Below are positions 10,937 to 20,394 of a DNA stretch of 64,000 nt, piece by piece. The position numbers and the translations under genes are program-made. The stretch comes from Thauera sedimentorum. Lineage in GTDB: Bacteria > Pseudomonadota > Gammaproteobacteria > Burkholderiales > Rhodocyclaceae. The notes under the pieces are model-generated. The model did no database searches. It was not told where the DNA came from and was given only the letters and a program-made list of their open reading frames with translations. The DNA lies in NCBI RefSeq assembly GCF_014489115.1, contig NZ_JACTAH010000001.1:1550001-1614000 (forward strand). Direction: 5' to 3'. The first letter of the stretch is position 1; every line of letters begins with the position of its first letter.

Positions 10937-11548
10937 GTGGATGAGAGAACACGCTTGCCGGCCATTGCCCGCAAGCAGCACAGCAGGCCGCACCCTCCCG
11001 CGAACCCGCCAGACGGGCATCCACCGCGCTACGACCGCGGCGCGATGGCCCTGCACTGGGGGCATGCGGCCCTGGTGCTGGGTCTGCTCGGCTTGGGGCT
11101 GTACATGGTCGACCTGCCCAAGGGTGCCGGACGCAGCTCCGCCATCGCCTGGCACAAGTCCTTCGGCATCCTCGCCCTGCTGCTGGTGGCCGCCCGCATC
11201 GCCTGGCGCCGTTTGCACCCGCCGCCGGAGGATGCGCGGCTGGATGGCACCCAACGCCGCCTGGCCGACGCCGGCCACCGCCTGCTCTGCCTGCTGCTGG
11301 TGCTCACCCCGCTGGCGGGTTACCTGTCGAGCAGTTTCACCAAGTACCCGATGCGCGCCTTCGGCCTGTCCATACCCAAGGCAGGCTGGCCCGACGAGGC
11401 CATCAACGCATTCTTCAACGGCGCGCACGCCGTGCTTGCCTGGAGTCTTGCCGCGCTGATCGCCGCGCACATCGCGGCGGTCGTGCTGCACGCCTTGCAG
11501 GGCAGGACGGTGCTCCATCGCATGCTCCCGGGACATCGCCCGGACTGA
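10937..11548 (+). CDS. Cytochrome b561 family membrane protein
   Basis: A 203-aa inner-membrane dihaem cytochrome b of the b561/YodB type. Four membrane helices are visible (about 38-58, 72-90, 113-132 and 165-185) with histidines in the expected places: ALHWGH in helix 1, WHKSFG in helix 2, AGHRLLC in helix 3 and AHIAAVVLHALQG in helix 4. Such proteins pass electrons between periplasmic donors and the quinone pool. Its position after the PedF-type cytochrome and the binding protein suggests a route for electrons from alcohol oxidation. The first 35 residues are Pro/His-rich and non-conserved, so the start may lie further in, at AMALHW. Confidence 0.82.
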   Translation: MDERTRLPAIARKQHSRPHPPANPPDGHPPRYDRGAMALHWGHAALVLGLLGLGLYMVDLPKGAGRSSAIAWHKSFGILALLLVAARIAWRRLHPPPEDARLDGTQRRLADAGHRLLCLLLVLTPLAGYLSSSFTKYPMRAFGLSIPKAGWPDEAINAFFNGAHAVLAWSLAALIAAHIAAVVLHALQGRTVLHRMLPGHRPD

Positions 11549-11577
11549 GCGTCCATCGCAGCTGTATCGTTTCGGCA

Positions 11578-11602
11578 CACCTGCTCCATTCCGGAGCAGG
11601 TG
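11578..11602. repeat. Hairpin element, copy 2
   Basis: Inverted repeat CACCTGCTCC/GGAGCAGGTG with loop ATTCC, 29 bases after the cytochrome b561 gene. Its left arm, extended to GCACACCTGCTCC, is identical to that of the hairpin at 10818; the loops differ. The two hairpins thus flank the cytochrome b561 gene. Confidence 0.65.
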
Positions 11603-11700
11603 CGTGATCCCTCGTCTTTTCCGGAACCCCGGCGAGAGGGAGCGCGCATCTTCCGCGCCATCGCGCAGCTGATCATGCTGCGCAGCCCTTCGAACCGGCC

Positions 11701-12069
11701 TCAGACGAGGCCGGCGGCTTCCAGAGCCGCCCATTCGTCATCGGTGAACAGCCGTGAACTGGCATGGAAGGCCATGCCTTCCGGCCCCTCCAACGAGAAG
11801 TTGTCGCCGACGCCGGGGCGCGCATCGATGATCAGCTGGGTGTGCTTGACGTAGTCGTAGTGCGAACCCCCAACATAGACCGGACTGCCGCCGATTTCGC
11901 CGAGCAACACGTCGGTCGGCGCCACGGCGAACTCGCCGCGCGCGAAGCAATTGGGCGCACTGCCGTCGCAGCAGCCGCCCGACTGGATGAACAGCACCGG
12001 CCCGTGCTTGGCGACCAGCCGCTCGATCAGGGCCAGCGCTGCCGGCGTGGCAAGGACACGTTCGACCAT
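11701..12069 (-). CDS. DUF779 family protein
   Basis: A 122-aa cytoplasmic protein of the DUF779 family, which is nearly always encoded next to acetaldehyde dehydrogenases; the function is unknown. The start is ATG 12069 with an AGGAG site 8 bases before. Family marks are the QSGGCCDGSAPNCF segment with a Cys pair, and GDNFSLEGPEGMAFHASSRLFTDDEW. The three cysteines and nearby acidic residues might bind a metal. It lies downstream of the aldehyde dehydrogenase on the same strand, but a terminator and a second hairpin separate the two. Confidence 0.85.
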   Translation of the reverse strand: MVERVLATPAALALIERLVAKHGPVLFIQSGGCCDGSAPNCFARGEFAVAPTDVLLGEIGGSPVYVGGSHYDYVKHTQLIIDARPGVGDNFSLEGPEGMAFHASSRLFTDDEWAALEAAGLV

Positions 12070-12085
12070 GGGAACTCTCCTGCGC

Positions 12086-12110
12086 TTTGCGCGGCGCGGA
12101 GCCGCGCAAA
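12086..12110 (-). repeat. Leader hairpin before the DUF779 gene
   Basis: A perfect 10-base stem (TTTGCGCGGC and complement, loop GCGGA) lies 17 bases upstream of the DUF779 start, directly after the T-run of the aldehyde dehydrogenase terminator. It could shape translation or stability of read-through transcript. Confidence 0.5.
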
Positions 12111-12112
12111 CC

Positions 12113-12143
12113 AAAAAAAATGGGCGGCCCCATCAGGCCGCCC
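12113..12143 (-). terminator. Rho-independent terminator after aldehyde dehydrogenase
   Basis: Read on the minus strand: stem GGGCGGCC, loop of six, stem GGCCGCCC, then a run of eight T. It lies 86 bases after the aldehyde dehydrogenase stop. Confidence 0.85.
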
Positions 12144-12228
12144 GTGAAATCTCCCACGAGGAGGGAGAGGGAGAACAACCGTGGCCCGCAGCGGCCGCCG
12201 TGGTCCGCTGCGGACTGCCGTCACCGGC

Positions 12229-13749
<1,521 letters not shown>

Positions 13750-13803
13750 GAGATCTCCTCCTGTTCCGGTTTATCATGACGTCAAACGCGTCGCAGCCTC
13801 TTC

Positions 13804-13819
13804 TGCATATGCCGTGCCA
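13804..13819 (-). promoter_or_regulatory. Sigma-54 promoter of the aldehyde dehydrogenase
   Basis: On the minus strand TGGCAC, GGCAT, ATGCA; one mismatch to the consensus in the -12 box while the GG and GC doublets are intact at the right spacing. Predicted start near 13792. The remaining upstream gap to 14098 contains no gene; it must also hold the promoter of the divergent AcoR-like gene, which I could not recognise. Confidence 0.75.
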
Positions 13820-14098
13820 GCACCGCCAGCGGCTTCGCCCCATGAAGCACCAATCCTTCCTCATCAATGATTTGCGCACCCATGGCGGCCACTGCCGCTC
13901 GGCCGGCCGGCCTCGCACGGGAACCGGGGTGTCACGTTTTTGCACACCTGCCCCGACGGCCGCTGCTCCGTATCACGACAAGGGCCCGGCAGGCGCAGCG
14001 CAAGGGGGCCGCAACACCGCGCCGGGCGGGCGTTTGCAGCCCGCAACGGAACCGGCGGGCGGGGATCTCCTCGGCATGATTCATGCATCGGTTTCGTC

Positions 14099-15709
14099 AT
14101 GAACCCCGCACTACCCCGTGACCCCCCCGGGCGCGAGCTGCTCGCCTCCTGGGAACGCAGCAAGGCGTACGGCCTCACCGCCGACCAGCCCCTGCCCGAC
14201 GCCACCCTGGCGCGCGTGGCGCTGGATGAACGACTGGAGGCGAACGCCCGCCTGCTGACCTTTTCCCGTCCGGTTCTGGAGAACCTCTACCGCCAGATCG
14301 GCAGCCCGGCCTCGACCGTGCTGCTCGCGGACCAGGAAGGCATGATCCTGTCCGCAGTGGGCGACACCGCCTTCCTCGACCGTGCCGCGCGCGTGGCGCT
14401 CGGCCCCGGCGCATGCTGGAGCGAGGCCGAGAAGGGCACCAACGCCATCGGCACCGCGCTGCAAGCGGGCCGCACGGTGGCCGTGCTCGGCGAGGAGCAC
14501 TTCCTGCGGCGCAACCACTTCCTGAACTGCGTGGCCACCCCCATCCTCGCCCCGGGCGGTGGCGTGCTGGGCATCCTCGACGTGTCCACCGACGCGCGCG
14601 CCGACATCTCGCATGCGGACGCCCTGCTGCGCACCACCGCCGAACTCATCGAGCACCAGCTGATCCAGAGCCTGGACGACGGCTTCATGATCCTGCGTTT
14701 CCATCACCGCGCGGAGCTGCTCGGCAGCCCGCTAGAGGCGCTGATGGTGTTCGACGAGGACGGCTGCCTGATCGCCAGCAACCGCGCCGCGCGCAGCCTG
14801 CTGGCACTGGACCCCGCCCATCCGGTGGCCTTCAGTGACGACTGCTTCGCCACGCCGTGGCCGGGGCTGGTGGGCTGGGCGGCGCTGCAGCAGAACACCC
14901 CGTTTCCGCTGCGCAGCCTGCGCGGCCACACCTATGTTTCGCGCGCCACCCTGGCCCAGCGCCGCCCGCGCATGGCGAGCCGCCCCATCGTCAAGGACAG
15001 CGCGCGACTGTCGCAGCTCGACGCGATGCGCCTGGGCGACGCCCGGCTGGCAGCTGTGCTCGACCATGTCGCAGGCACCGCCCGCGAGCGCACGCCGCTG
15101 CTCATCGAAGGCGAAACCGGGAGCGGCAAGACCCATCTCGCGCGCGCCGTTCACCACGATCACGACGGCGCCGATGTGCCGCTGGTCACCCTCGACTGCC
15201 CCACGCTGGCCACCGGCGAGGCAGGCAGGCGGGAGGCGACGGCCGCCATCGCCCAGGCCGCGGGCGGCACCTTGCTGCTGAAGGAGATCGGCGCCCTGCC
15301 CGTCGCCCTGCAGGCCATGCTGGTCCGGCGTAGCGCCGACACCGACGGCGCGCGCCTGGTGGCCACCACCACCACGCCGGTGCACGATCTGGAGGCGCGG
15401 CAAGCGTTCGCCCGCGCCGACTTCGACGCCCACCGCGGCAGCACGGTCACGATCCCGCCACTGCGCGCGCGCAGCGACTTCGACGCGCTGGTGCGCCTGT
15501 TCGTGCGCGAATCCAGCACCGAGCGCAACATCTACGTCTGCCCCGACGCCCTCGCCCGCCTGCGCCAGCACGCCTGGCCGGGCAACCTGCGCGAGCTGCG
15601 CAACCAGTTGCGCCTGATCCTCGCGCTGATGGGCGACGAGGCCAACCAGCTGTGCCCCGAGGACATCCCCCCCGAGCTGTTCGACGAGGACGCACCGGGC
15701 AAGGGCTGA
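14099..15709 (+). CDS. Degenerate AcoR-like regulator without GAFTGA or HTH
   Basis: A 536-aa relative of the AcoR protein at 7167. The N-terminal GAF sensor is well kept (GTNAIGTALQAGRTVAV, 113-129; FLNCVATPIL, 141-150). Walker A is intact (GETGSGKT, 338-345), but the segment between Walker A and B is about 20 residues shorter than in the paralogue and has no GAFTGA loop; Walker B reads LLLKEIGA (392-399), so the catalytic Asp is Lys. The protein ends soon after the AAA+ lid (HAWPGNLRELRNQLR) with no Fis helix-turn-helix. The frame is open throughout. It should not be able to open sigma-54 promoters; it may sense a ligand and modulate the intact activator. Start ATG 14099 lacks a strong ribosome site, so an upstream start is possible. 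Confidence 0.85.
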   Translation: MNPALPRDPPGRELLASWERSKAYGLTADQPLPDATLARVALDERLEANARLLTFSRPVLENLYRQIGSPASTVLLADQEGMILSAVGDTAFLDRAARVALGPGACWSEAEKGTNAIGTALQAGRTVAVLGEEHFLRRNHFLNCVATPILAPGGGVLGILDVSTDARADISHADALLRTTAELIEHQLIQSLDDGFMILRFHHRAELLGSPLEALMVFDEDGCLIASNRAARSLLALDPAHPVAFSDDCFATPWPGLVGWAALQQNTPFPLRSLRGHTYVSRATLAQRRPRMASRPIVKDSARLSQLDAMRLGDARLAAVLDHVAGTARERTPLLIEGETGSGKTHLARAVHHDHDGADVPLVTLDCPTLATGEAGRREATAAIAQAAGGTLLLKEIGALPVALQAMLVRRSADTDGARLVATTTTPVHDLEARQAFARADFDAHRGSTVTIPPLRARSDFDALVRLFVRESSTERNIYVCPDALARLRQHAWPGNLRELRNQLRLILALMGDEANQLCPEDIPPELFDEDAPGKG

Positions 15710-15718
15710 CCTCGCCCG

Positions 15719-15759
15719 GCGCCGCGCCCTGCCGGTCGTGCCGCACAGGGCGTCGGCGC
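15719..15759. repeat. Imperfect inverted repeat between convergent genes
   Basis: GCGCCGCGCCCTG pairs with CAGGGCGTCGGCGC (one bulge) across a 14-base loop. It lies between the convergent AcoR-like and TonB genes and probably helps stop the rightward transcript. Confidence 0.5.
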
Positions 15760-15760
15760 G

Positions 15761-15782
15761 AAAACGCCCTCGGCAGAGGGCG
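15761..15782 (-). terminator. Terminator of the TonB receptor gene
   Basis: On the minus strand CGCCCTC, loop TGCC, GAGGGCG, then TTTT; located 34 bases after the TonB receptor stop. Confidence 0.65.
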
Positions 15783-15815
15783 CGGGGCGGAAAGTCCGGG
15801 GCTTCCGGAGAACGC

Positions 15816-18212
15816 TCAGAACCGCCCGCCCGCCTTGCCGAACTCGTAGCGCACGCCGATCCACGCCGCACGGGGCGCGCCCGGAGCGACCAGCGCGGAG
15901 AACTCGTCGTCGCCGCCCATGAAGGTGCCGTCGGCTTCGAAGAAGGTCTCGCCCAGCATGCCAACGGTGTGGTACTTCCTGTCGAACAGGTTGTTGACCC
16001 GGGCGAACAGCTGCCAGCCGGTCTTGCCGAAGCTGTAGCGCGTATCCAGGTTCACAACCGTGTAGCCGCTCACCTTGCCGCCGGCGCCCTGGTGGTCGTT
16101 GTTCTCGTTGCCGTGCGAATACTGGCTGGAGAAGGCCACGATGTTGGCGCCGATGGTCCAATGCGGCAGCGCCTGCCATTCGCCGCGCAGCTTGAACTGA
16201 TGACGCGGGATGCCGGGGATGCTGTCGCCCTTGCCGACGAGTATGGTGTCCCCCTCGCCGTCGCTGTCGGTATCCACCGCGCTGGAATTGACCTCGTTGG
16301 CGATCGAGAAGGCGGACTGGTAGGTGGCCTCGATGTAGCTGTAGCCGGCGAACCAGCGGAACTTGCCGATCTCGCCATTCACGCCCAGATCGATCCCCTG
16401 GCGGCGCGTCTTGCCGACGTTGGAGAAGTAGCCGGCGCCGGTTGAATTGGCGGCGATGAACTGGATGTCGTCGGTGTTCTGGGTACGGTACAGGCTGAGG
16501 CTGTAGCCGAACCGGTCCGCGACCTTGCCGCGCACGCCGCCCTCGAAGGTCTTGGACACCACCATGTCGAGCGGCGGATCGCCGGCCATGGCGTTGGGCA
16601 GCTTGCACGGCTGGTCCGGATTGGCACAGCCCAGCTCGATGGCGGTCGGCGCGCGGCTGGCTTCGTTGTAGCTGGCGTACAACGACAGCTTCCTGTTCGG
16701 GGTGATCGCCAGGCCGATCGCCGGATTGAAGCGGTGGAAGCTGTGGTCGCCGGTCAGGGATTCGGGATTTCCGGGGTCCGGGATCAGCTGGTCGCGGTTC
16801 TCCACCCGGGTGTGGTTGTAGCGCCCCGACAGGGTCAGGTGGTAGACCTCGTTGAACGAGAAGGTATCGGTCAGGAAGAAGCTCCAGCTGCGATTGACCC
16901 CGCGCAACTCGACTTCGCCCTCGTCTCCGAACACGCCGATGCCGTCCACGCCGCGGCCGGCGTTGATGGTGCCGAACTCGGTGCCCTGCTCGAAATCGGT
17001 GCGGCTGCGGTCATAGCCCAGCCCGACGATGAACAGGTTCTGGCGGCCCCACAGGTCCTGGTTGAAGTTGAGCTGCGCGCTGGCCCCGTAGCCCACGCGC
17101 CTGGACTTGCTGCGATTGAGCGCCCCGCTGCAGGAGATCTCGGCGTCGTCCTCGTCCGCCCCGGGCACGCAATCGTCCAGATCGAAACCCGGGTCGTCCG
17201 GATCGATGTCGTCGTTGGCATCGCCATTGAGGGTGCGGGTGCGCGCATTGCGGTAGTAGGCATTGCCGCTGATCATGGTGTCGTCATTGATCCAGTGGCT
17301 GGCGTTGAAGTTGAGGAAGGCGAGCTTGTTCGCGGTCTGGTCCGGCTTGGTGTTGATCGCATCCCAGCCCTGGGCGTGCAGGAACTCCCTCTGCACCAGG
17401 CCATTGCCGATCAGGTCGTTGTCGGCCAGGGACAGGCTCAGGCTGAGGTCGGTGCTGTCGTTGCGCCAGCCCAGCTGGCCGAACAGCTGGCGCACGTCGG
17501 AGGGCGAGGCATCGCGCCAGCCATCCTCCTCGAACCAGTTGCCGGCGATGAAGTAGTCCACCCCGTTGGCGGCCACCCCGCCGTACTCGGCCTGGGCGTT
17601 GTAGCGCCCCCAGGAGCCACCGGACAGCTCCACCGCAGCGCCGCGGTGGGTATGGCCGCGCTTGGTCTGCAGCGAAATGGCGCCGCCCAGGGTGTTGAGG
17701 CCGAACAGCGGGTTGGAGCCCGGAATCAAGGACATGTCGGCCAGCGCGTTGGTCGGGATCAGGTCCCAGCTCACCACGTCGCCGAACGGTTCGTTCACGC
17801 GCACGCCATCCTGGTACACCGACAGGCCCTGGGGGGTGCCGAGCAGCGGCGAGGCGGTGAAGCCGCGGAAGTTCACGTTGGGCTGGAAGGGATTGTTCTG
17901 GGTCTCATTGACGTTCACCCCGGTCATGTTCTGCGCCATGTAGTCCGCGATGGTCAGGCTGTGCTGCTCCTGCAGGGCCTCGCCCTCGACCGTCTGCACG
18001 TTGGCCGGCACCTTGCCGACGGGAAGGCCGATGCCCGGCAGCGGCGTGGTGCCGATCACGGTCACCGTCGGCGCGACATGAACGTCACCGTGCTCCTGCG
18101 CACCGGCGGCGCCGGCGCCCGCCGCGGCAACGAAGGCGATGAGCGAGAAGCGCGCGAGCGGACGGTATGCCGCCCGGGGCAAGGGTGAAAATGCGCAGGT
18201 GGAACGGATCAT
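15816..18212 (-). CDS. TonB-dependent outer-membrane receptor with acidic loops
   Basis: A 798-aa outer-membrane receptor. Start ATG 18212 has GAGGAGA and opens with a long signal peptide ending in GAGAAGAQ. The plug shows VTVIGTTPLPGIG, YQDGVRVNEPFGDVVSWDLIP and NTLGGAISLQTKRG; the barrel ends in Phe (GKAGGRF). Two loops are striking: a Cys-bounded very acidic loop around residues 325-355 (DANDDIDPDDPGFDLDDC) and an EF-hand-like DTDSDGEGD around 645. These could bind Ca or lanthanide ions. The gene is divergent from the unusual pqqA operon. Known TonB receptors near quinoprotein loci take up lanthanide chelates or PQQ; which, if either, applies here is open. Confidence 0.87.
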   Translation of the reverse strand: MIRSTCAFSPLPRAAYRPLARFSLIAFVAAAGAGAAGAQEHGDVHVAPTVTVIGTTPLPGIGLPVGKVPANVQTVEGEALQEQHSLTIADYMAQNMTGVNVNETQNNPFQPNVNFRGFTASPLLGTPQGLSVYQDGVRVNEPFGDVVSWDLIPTNALADMSLIPGSNPLFGLNTLGGAISLQTKRGHTHRGAAVELSGGSWGRYNAQAEYGGVAANGVDYFIAGNWFEEDGWRDASPSDVRQLFGQLGWRNDSTDLSLSLSLADNDLIGNGLVQREFLHAQGWDAINTKPDQTANKLAFLNFNASHWINDDTMISGNAYYRNARTRTLNGDANDDIDPDDPGFDLDDCVPGADEDDAEISCSGALNRSKSRRVGYGASAQLNFNQDLWGRQNLFIVGLGYDRSRTDFEQGTEFGTINAGRGVDGIGVFGDEGEVELRGVNRSWSFFLTDTFSFNEVYHLTLSGRYNHTRVENRDQLIPDPGNPESLTGDHSFHRFNPAIGLAITPNRKLSLYASYNEASRAPTAIELGCANPDQPCKLPNAMAGDPPLDMVVSKTFEGGVRGKVADRFGYSLSLYRTQNTDDIQFIAANSTGAGYFSNVGKTRRQGIDLGVNGEIGKFRWFAGYSYIEATYQSAFSIANEVNSSAVDTDSDGEGDTILVGKGDSIPGIPRHQFKLRGEWQALPHWTIGANIVAFSSQYSHGNENNDHQGAGGKVSGYTVVNLDTRYSFGKTGWQLFARVNNLFDRKYHTVGMLGETFFEADGTFMGGDDEFSALVAPGAPRAAWIGVRYEFGKAGGRF

Positions 18213-18671
18213 CGCAGCCTGTCTCCTCTGGTCTTGTCGGGGCTTGCCGATGCGCGGGGGCAGGATGCGCCCTGCACCGGTACAGCCTTCGATTCTAGGA
18301 AGCTGACGGCGCCGGAACCCGGGAAAGCGGCAACACGGACCCGGGAATTCTTCCCGAGTCCGCAGCCATGAAGACGGCCCTGAATGAACAGGTGCGTCCC
18401 CGTACCGACAGGGTCGGCAGCCGTGCCGGCCTCGGGCCCGAGCAGCCCTTCCGTAGCGGCAAGCCATCGCCAGCCGCCGCTGTCCTTAGCCTGGATCAAG
18501 AACGGCGGAGCCCGCCGCCGAATCATGATTGTCGCCATGTGCCGATCACGATTCCGTCGACGTCCGGCTCGACATCCCACGGACGGACGACAGGCGCCTT
18601 GCGGCGATCATGACCACGGACCACGCGCCTGCACCGGTCCGTTCCCACACCATCAATTGAGGAGTCTCACC
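18213..18671. other. Divergent intergenic region, TonB receptor / pqqA operon
   Basis: 459 bases with no convincing gene. It must hold both divergent promoters. I looked for GG-N10-GC sigma-54 sites on both strands and found none of quality. It also contains the mRNA leader of the TonB gene, whose ribosome site at 18220-18229 is complementary to the candidate small RNA at 36888. Confidence 0.6.
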
Positions 18672-18746
18672 ATGCAATGGATTGAACCTGCCTACTGCGA
18701 TATCCGCCTCGGCTTCGAAGTCACCGCTTACGTGTACGTGCGCTGA
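18672..18746 (+). CDS. pqqA: PqqA-type precursor peptide, second copy (pqqA1)
   Basis: A 24-residue peptide, too short for most gene callers. It starts at ATG 18672 after a GAGGAG site. It keeps the PqqA core: Cys9-Asp10, Arg12, Gly14-Phe15, and Glu16-x3-Tyr20 (EVTAY), the pair that PqqE joins by a carbon-carbon bond in PQQ biosynthesis. It differs from the other PqqA here (40415-40489) at about half its positions and has extra tyrosines at 8 and 22. It is followed at once by pqqD and pqqE paralogues but not by pqqB or pqqC, so the product after cross-linking may not be PQQ. Confidence 0.93.
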   Translation: MQWIEPAYCDIRLGFEVTAYVYVR

Positions 18747-18860
18747 GCGTCGCCGGGCGCCCCGGGCACGGCGCTCCGCTTGCGGGGAAGTGCCCGGGGC
18801 GGTGCAACGAGCGCGGCCGGCAGCCTGCATCGCCGCCCGCGCCCAGCAAGGAGAGCAAGC

Positions 18861-19154
18861 ATGAGCGACGCAACCCTGCCTGCGGCGCAGGACCGTTACG
18901 AGATCAATCCGATGTATCTCTTCCGCTGGGAAGACTCCCAGCAGGCCTACGTCCTTCTCTACCCGGAGGGCATCGTCAAGCTCAACCTGACGGCGGGCGA
19001 GATCATCAAGCGCTGCGACGGCCTGCGCACCGTCGGCGAGCTGGTGGCCGAACTGCAGGCCCTGTTCACCGGCGACGCGGAGAGTGTCGCCGAAGGCGTA
19101 TACAAGTTTCTGGAGGTGTTCCGTGCCAAAGGATGGATCCGTCGTCAGGCTTGA
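18861..19154 (+). CDS. pqqD: PqqD-type peptide chaperone, second copy
   Basis: A 97-aa PqqD protein, the RiPP recognition element that binds PqqA and delivers it to PqqE. Start ATG 18861 has AAGGAGAG upstream. The core WEDSQQAYVLLYPEGIVKLNLTAGEIIKRCDG matches PqqD closely and is shared with the canonical copy at 38409. Its last 32 bases overlap the pqqE copy, so the two are translationally coupled. No damage is visible. Confidence 0.93.
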   Translation: MSDATLPAAQDRYEINPMYLFRWEDSQQAYVLLYPEGIVKLNLTAGEIIKRCDGLRTVGELVAELQALFTGDAESVAEGVYKFLEVFRAKGWIRRQA

Positions 19155-20274
19155 CGGCCAGGGCAAGCCCTTGTGGCTGGTGCTCGAGCTGACCTACCGC
19201 TGTCCCCTGAAGTGCCCCTGGTGCAGCAACCCGGTGGATTACGAGCACTGTCACGACAAGGAGCTCTCCACCGAGGAGTGGAAGCGCGTGTTGCGCGAAG
19301 GCCGCGAGCTCGGTGCCCTGCAGCTGGGCTTCACCGGCGGCGAGCCCATGCTGCGCGACGACCTGGAGGAACTCGTGGGCGAGGCCAACCGCCTCGGCTA
19401 CTACACCAACCTCATCACCTCCGGCGTCGGCCTCACCGAAGAGCGCCTGGTCGCGCTCAAGGCCGCGGGGCTCAAGCAGATCCAGCTCTCGCTGCAGTCG
19501 AGCGACCGCGAACTCACCGACAGTCTGGTCGGCGCCCGCGCCTTCGACCTCAAGATCAAGGTCGCACGCATGATCAAGGCGCACGGCTTCCCGATGGTGC
19601 TCAACGTACCGGTGTTCCGCCACAACGCCGACCAGACCGCCGACATCCTGGCGCTCGCCGAGGACATCGGCGTCGACTATCTGGAGTTCGCCAACATCCA
19701 GTACTACAACTGGGCGATGGCCAACCGGGACGAGTTGCTGCCCACCCGCCAGCAGCTGGAAGCGGCGGAGCGCGGGGTCCAGGTGGCGCGCGAGCGCATC
19801 GGTGACCGCATGACGATCTACTTCGTCATTCCCGACTACTACGAGGAGCGGCCCAAGGCGTGCATGAACGGCTGGGGCTCCATCCACCTCACCGTCGCCC
19901 CCGACGGTGCCGCCCTGCCCTGCCAGGAAGCCCGCCTCATCCAGGGGCTCGATTTCCCGACGGTACGCGAGAGGAGCCTCGCCTGGCTGTGGAACGAATC
20001 GCCCACCTTCCGCAAGTTCCGCGGCGACGAATGGATGCGCGAGCCGTGCCGCTCCTGCAGCGAGAAGGAGAAGGACTTCGGCGGCTGCCGCTGTCAGGCC
20101 TTCCTCCTCACCGGCGACGCGGCCAACACCGACCCTGCCTGCGGCAGATCGCCCGCTCATCACCTCATCGGCGAGGCCGTGGCGCGCGCCCACGCACCGG
20201 GGCGCACAGTCAAGCCGCTGGTGATGCGCACCGAACGTGCCGCGCGGGAAGTGCTGGAGGCGGATCGTGGCTAG
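19123..20274 (+). CDS. pqqE: PqqE-type radical SAM peptide cross-linking enzyme, second copy
   Basis: A 383-aa radical SAM/SPASM enzyme. GTG 19123 is chosen because GGAGG lies 7 bases before and the protein then aligns with PqqE. The SAM cluster motif is CPLKCPWC (Cx3Cx2C); the SPASM cysteines are present (CMNGWG, LPCQEA, CRSC, GGCRCQ, ACGRSPAH). PqqE installs the Glu-Tyr bond in PqqA. Sequence is clearly diverged from the copy at 37104, for example in the region after the SAM motif (SNPVDYEHCHDKE versus YNPVDFARDDTE). All catalytic residues I can recognise are there, so it is likely active on the neighbouring PqqA1. Confidence 0.93.
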   Translation: MPKDGSVVRLDGQGKPLWLVLELTYRCPLKCPWCSNPVDYEHCHDKELSTEEWKRVLREGRELGALQLGFTGGEPMLRDDLEELVGEANRLGYYTNLITSGVGLTEERLVALKAAGLKQIQLSLQSSDRELTDSLVGARAFDLKIKVARMIKAHGFPMVLNVPVFRHNADQTADILALAEDIGVDYLEFANIQYYNWAMANRDELLPTRQQLEAAERGVQVARERIGDRMTIYFVIPDYYEERPKACMNGWGSIHLTVAPDGAALPCQEARLIQGLDFPTVRERSLAWLWNESPTFRKFRGDEWMREPCRSCSEKEKDFGGCRCQAFLLTGDAANTDPACGRSPAHHLIGEAVARAHAPGRTVKPLVMRTERAAREVLEADRG

Positions 20275-20362
20275 TCGTCTGCTCGACTCGGCATTGCGCA
20301 CCGTGCTCCTCGGCGTCGGACTGACCGCCGTCCTCGCCCTGGCGCTGCGGCTCGCCGCCTGA
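20267..20362 (+). CDS. 31-aa single-span membrane peptide
   Basis: A small open frame starting at GTG 20267 inside the end of pqqE (overlap 8 bases), with GGAGG six bases before the start. The product is a short basic N-terminus followed by one hydrophobic helix (TVLLGVGLTAVLALALRLAA). The good ribosome site, tight overlap and position within an operon argue for a real gene, but there is no family to compare. It may be a partner of the following PuuD-like membrane protein. Confidence 0.55.
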   Translation: MASRLLDSALRTVLLGVGLTAVLALALRLAA

Positions 20363-20394
20363 TCCCACCCCACCGGAAGAAGCGGGAAACGCGA

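Noticed and set aside
18384..18671. In-frame extension upstream of pqqA1 to a 120-codon protein
   Set aside because: The PqqA peptide has its own GAGGAG site and normal family length; the upstream part is non-conserved in type.
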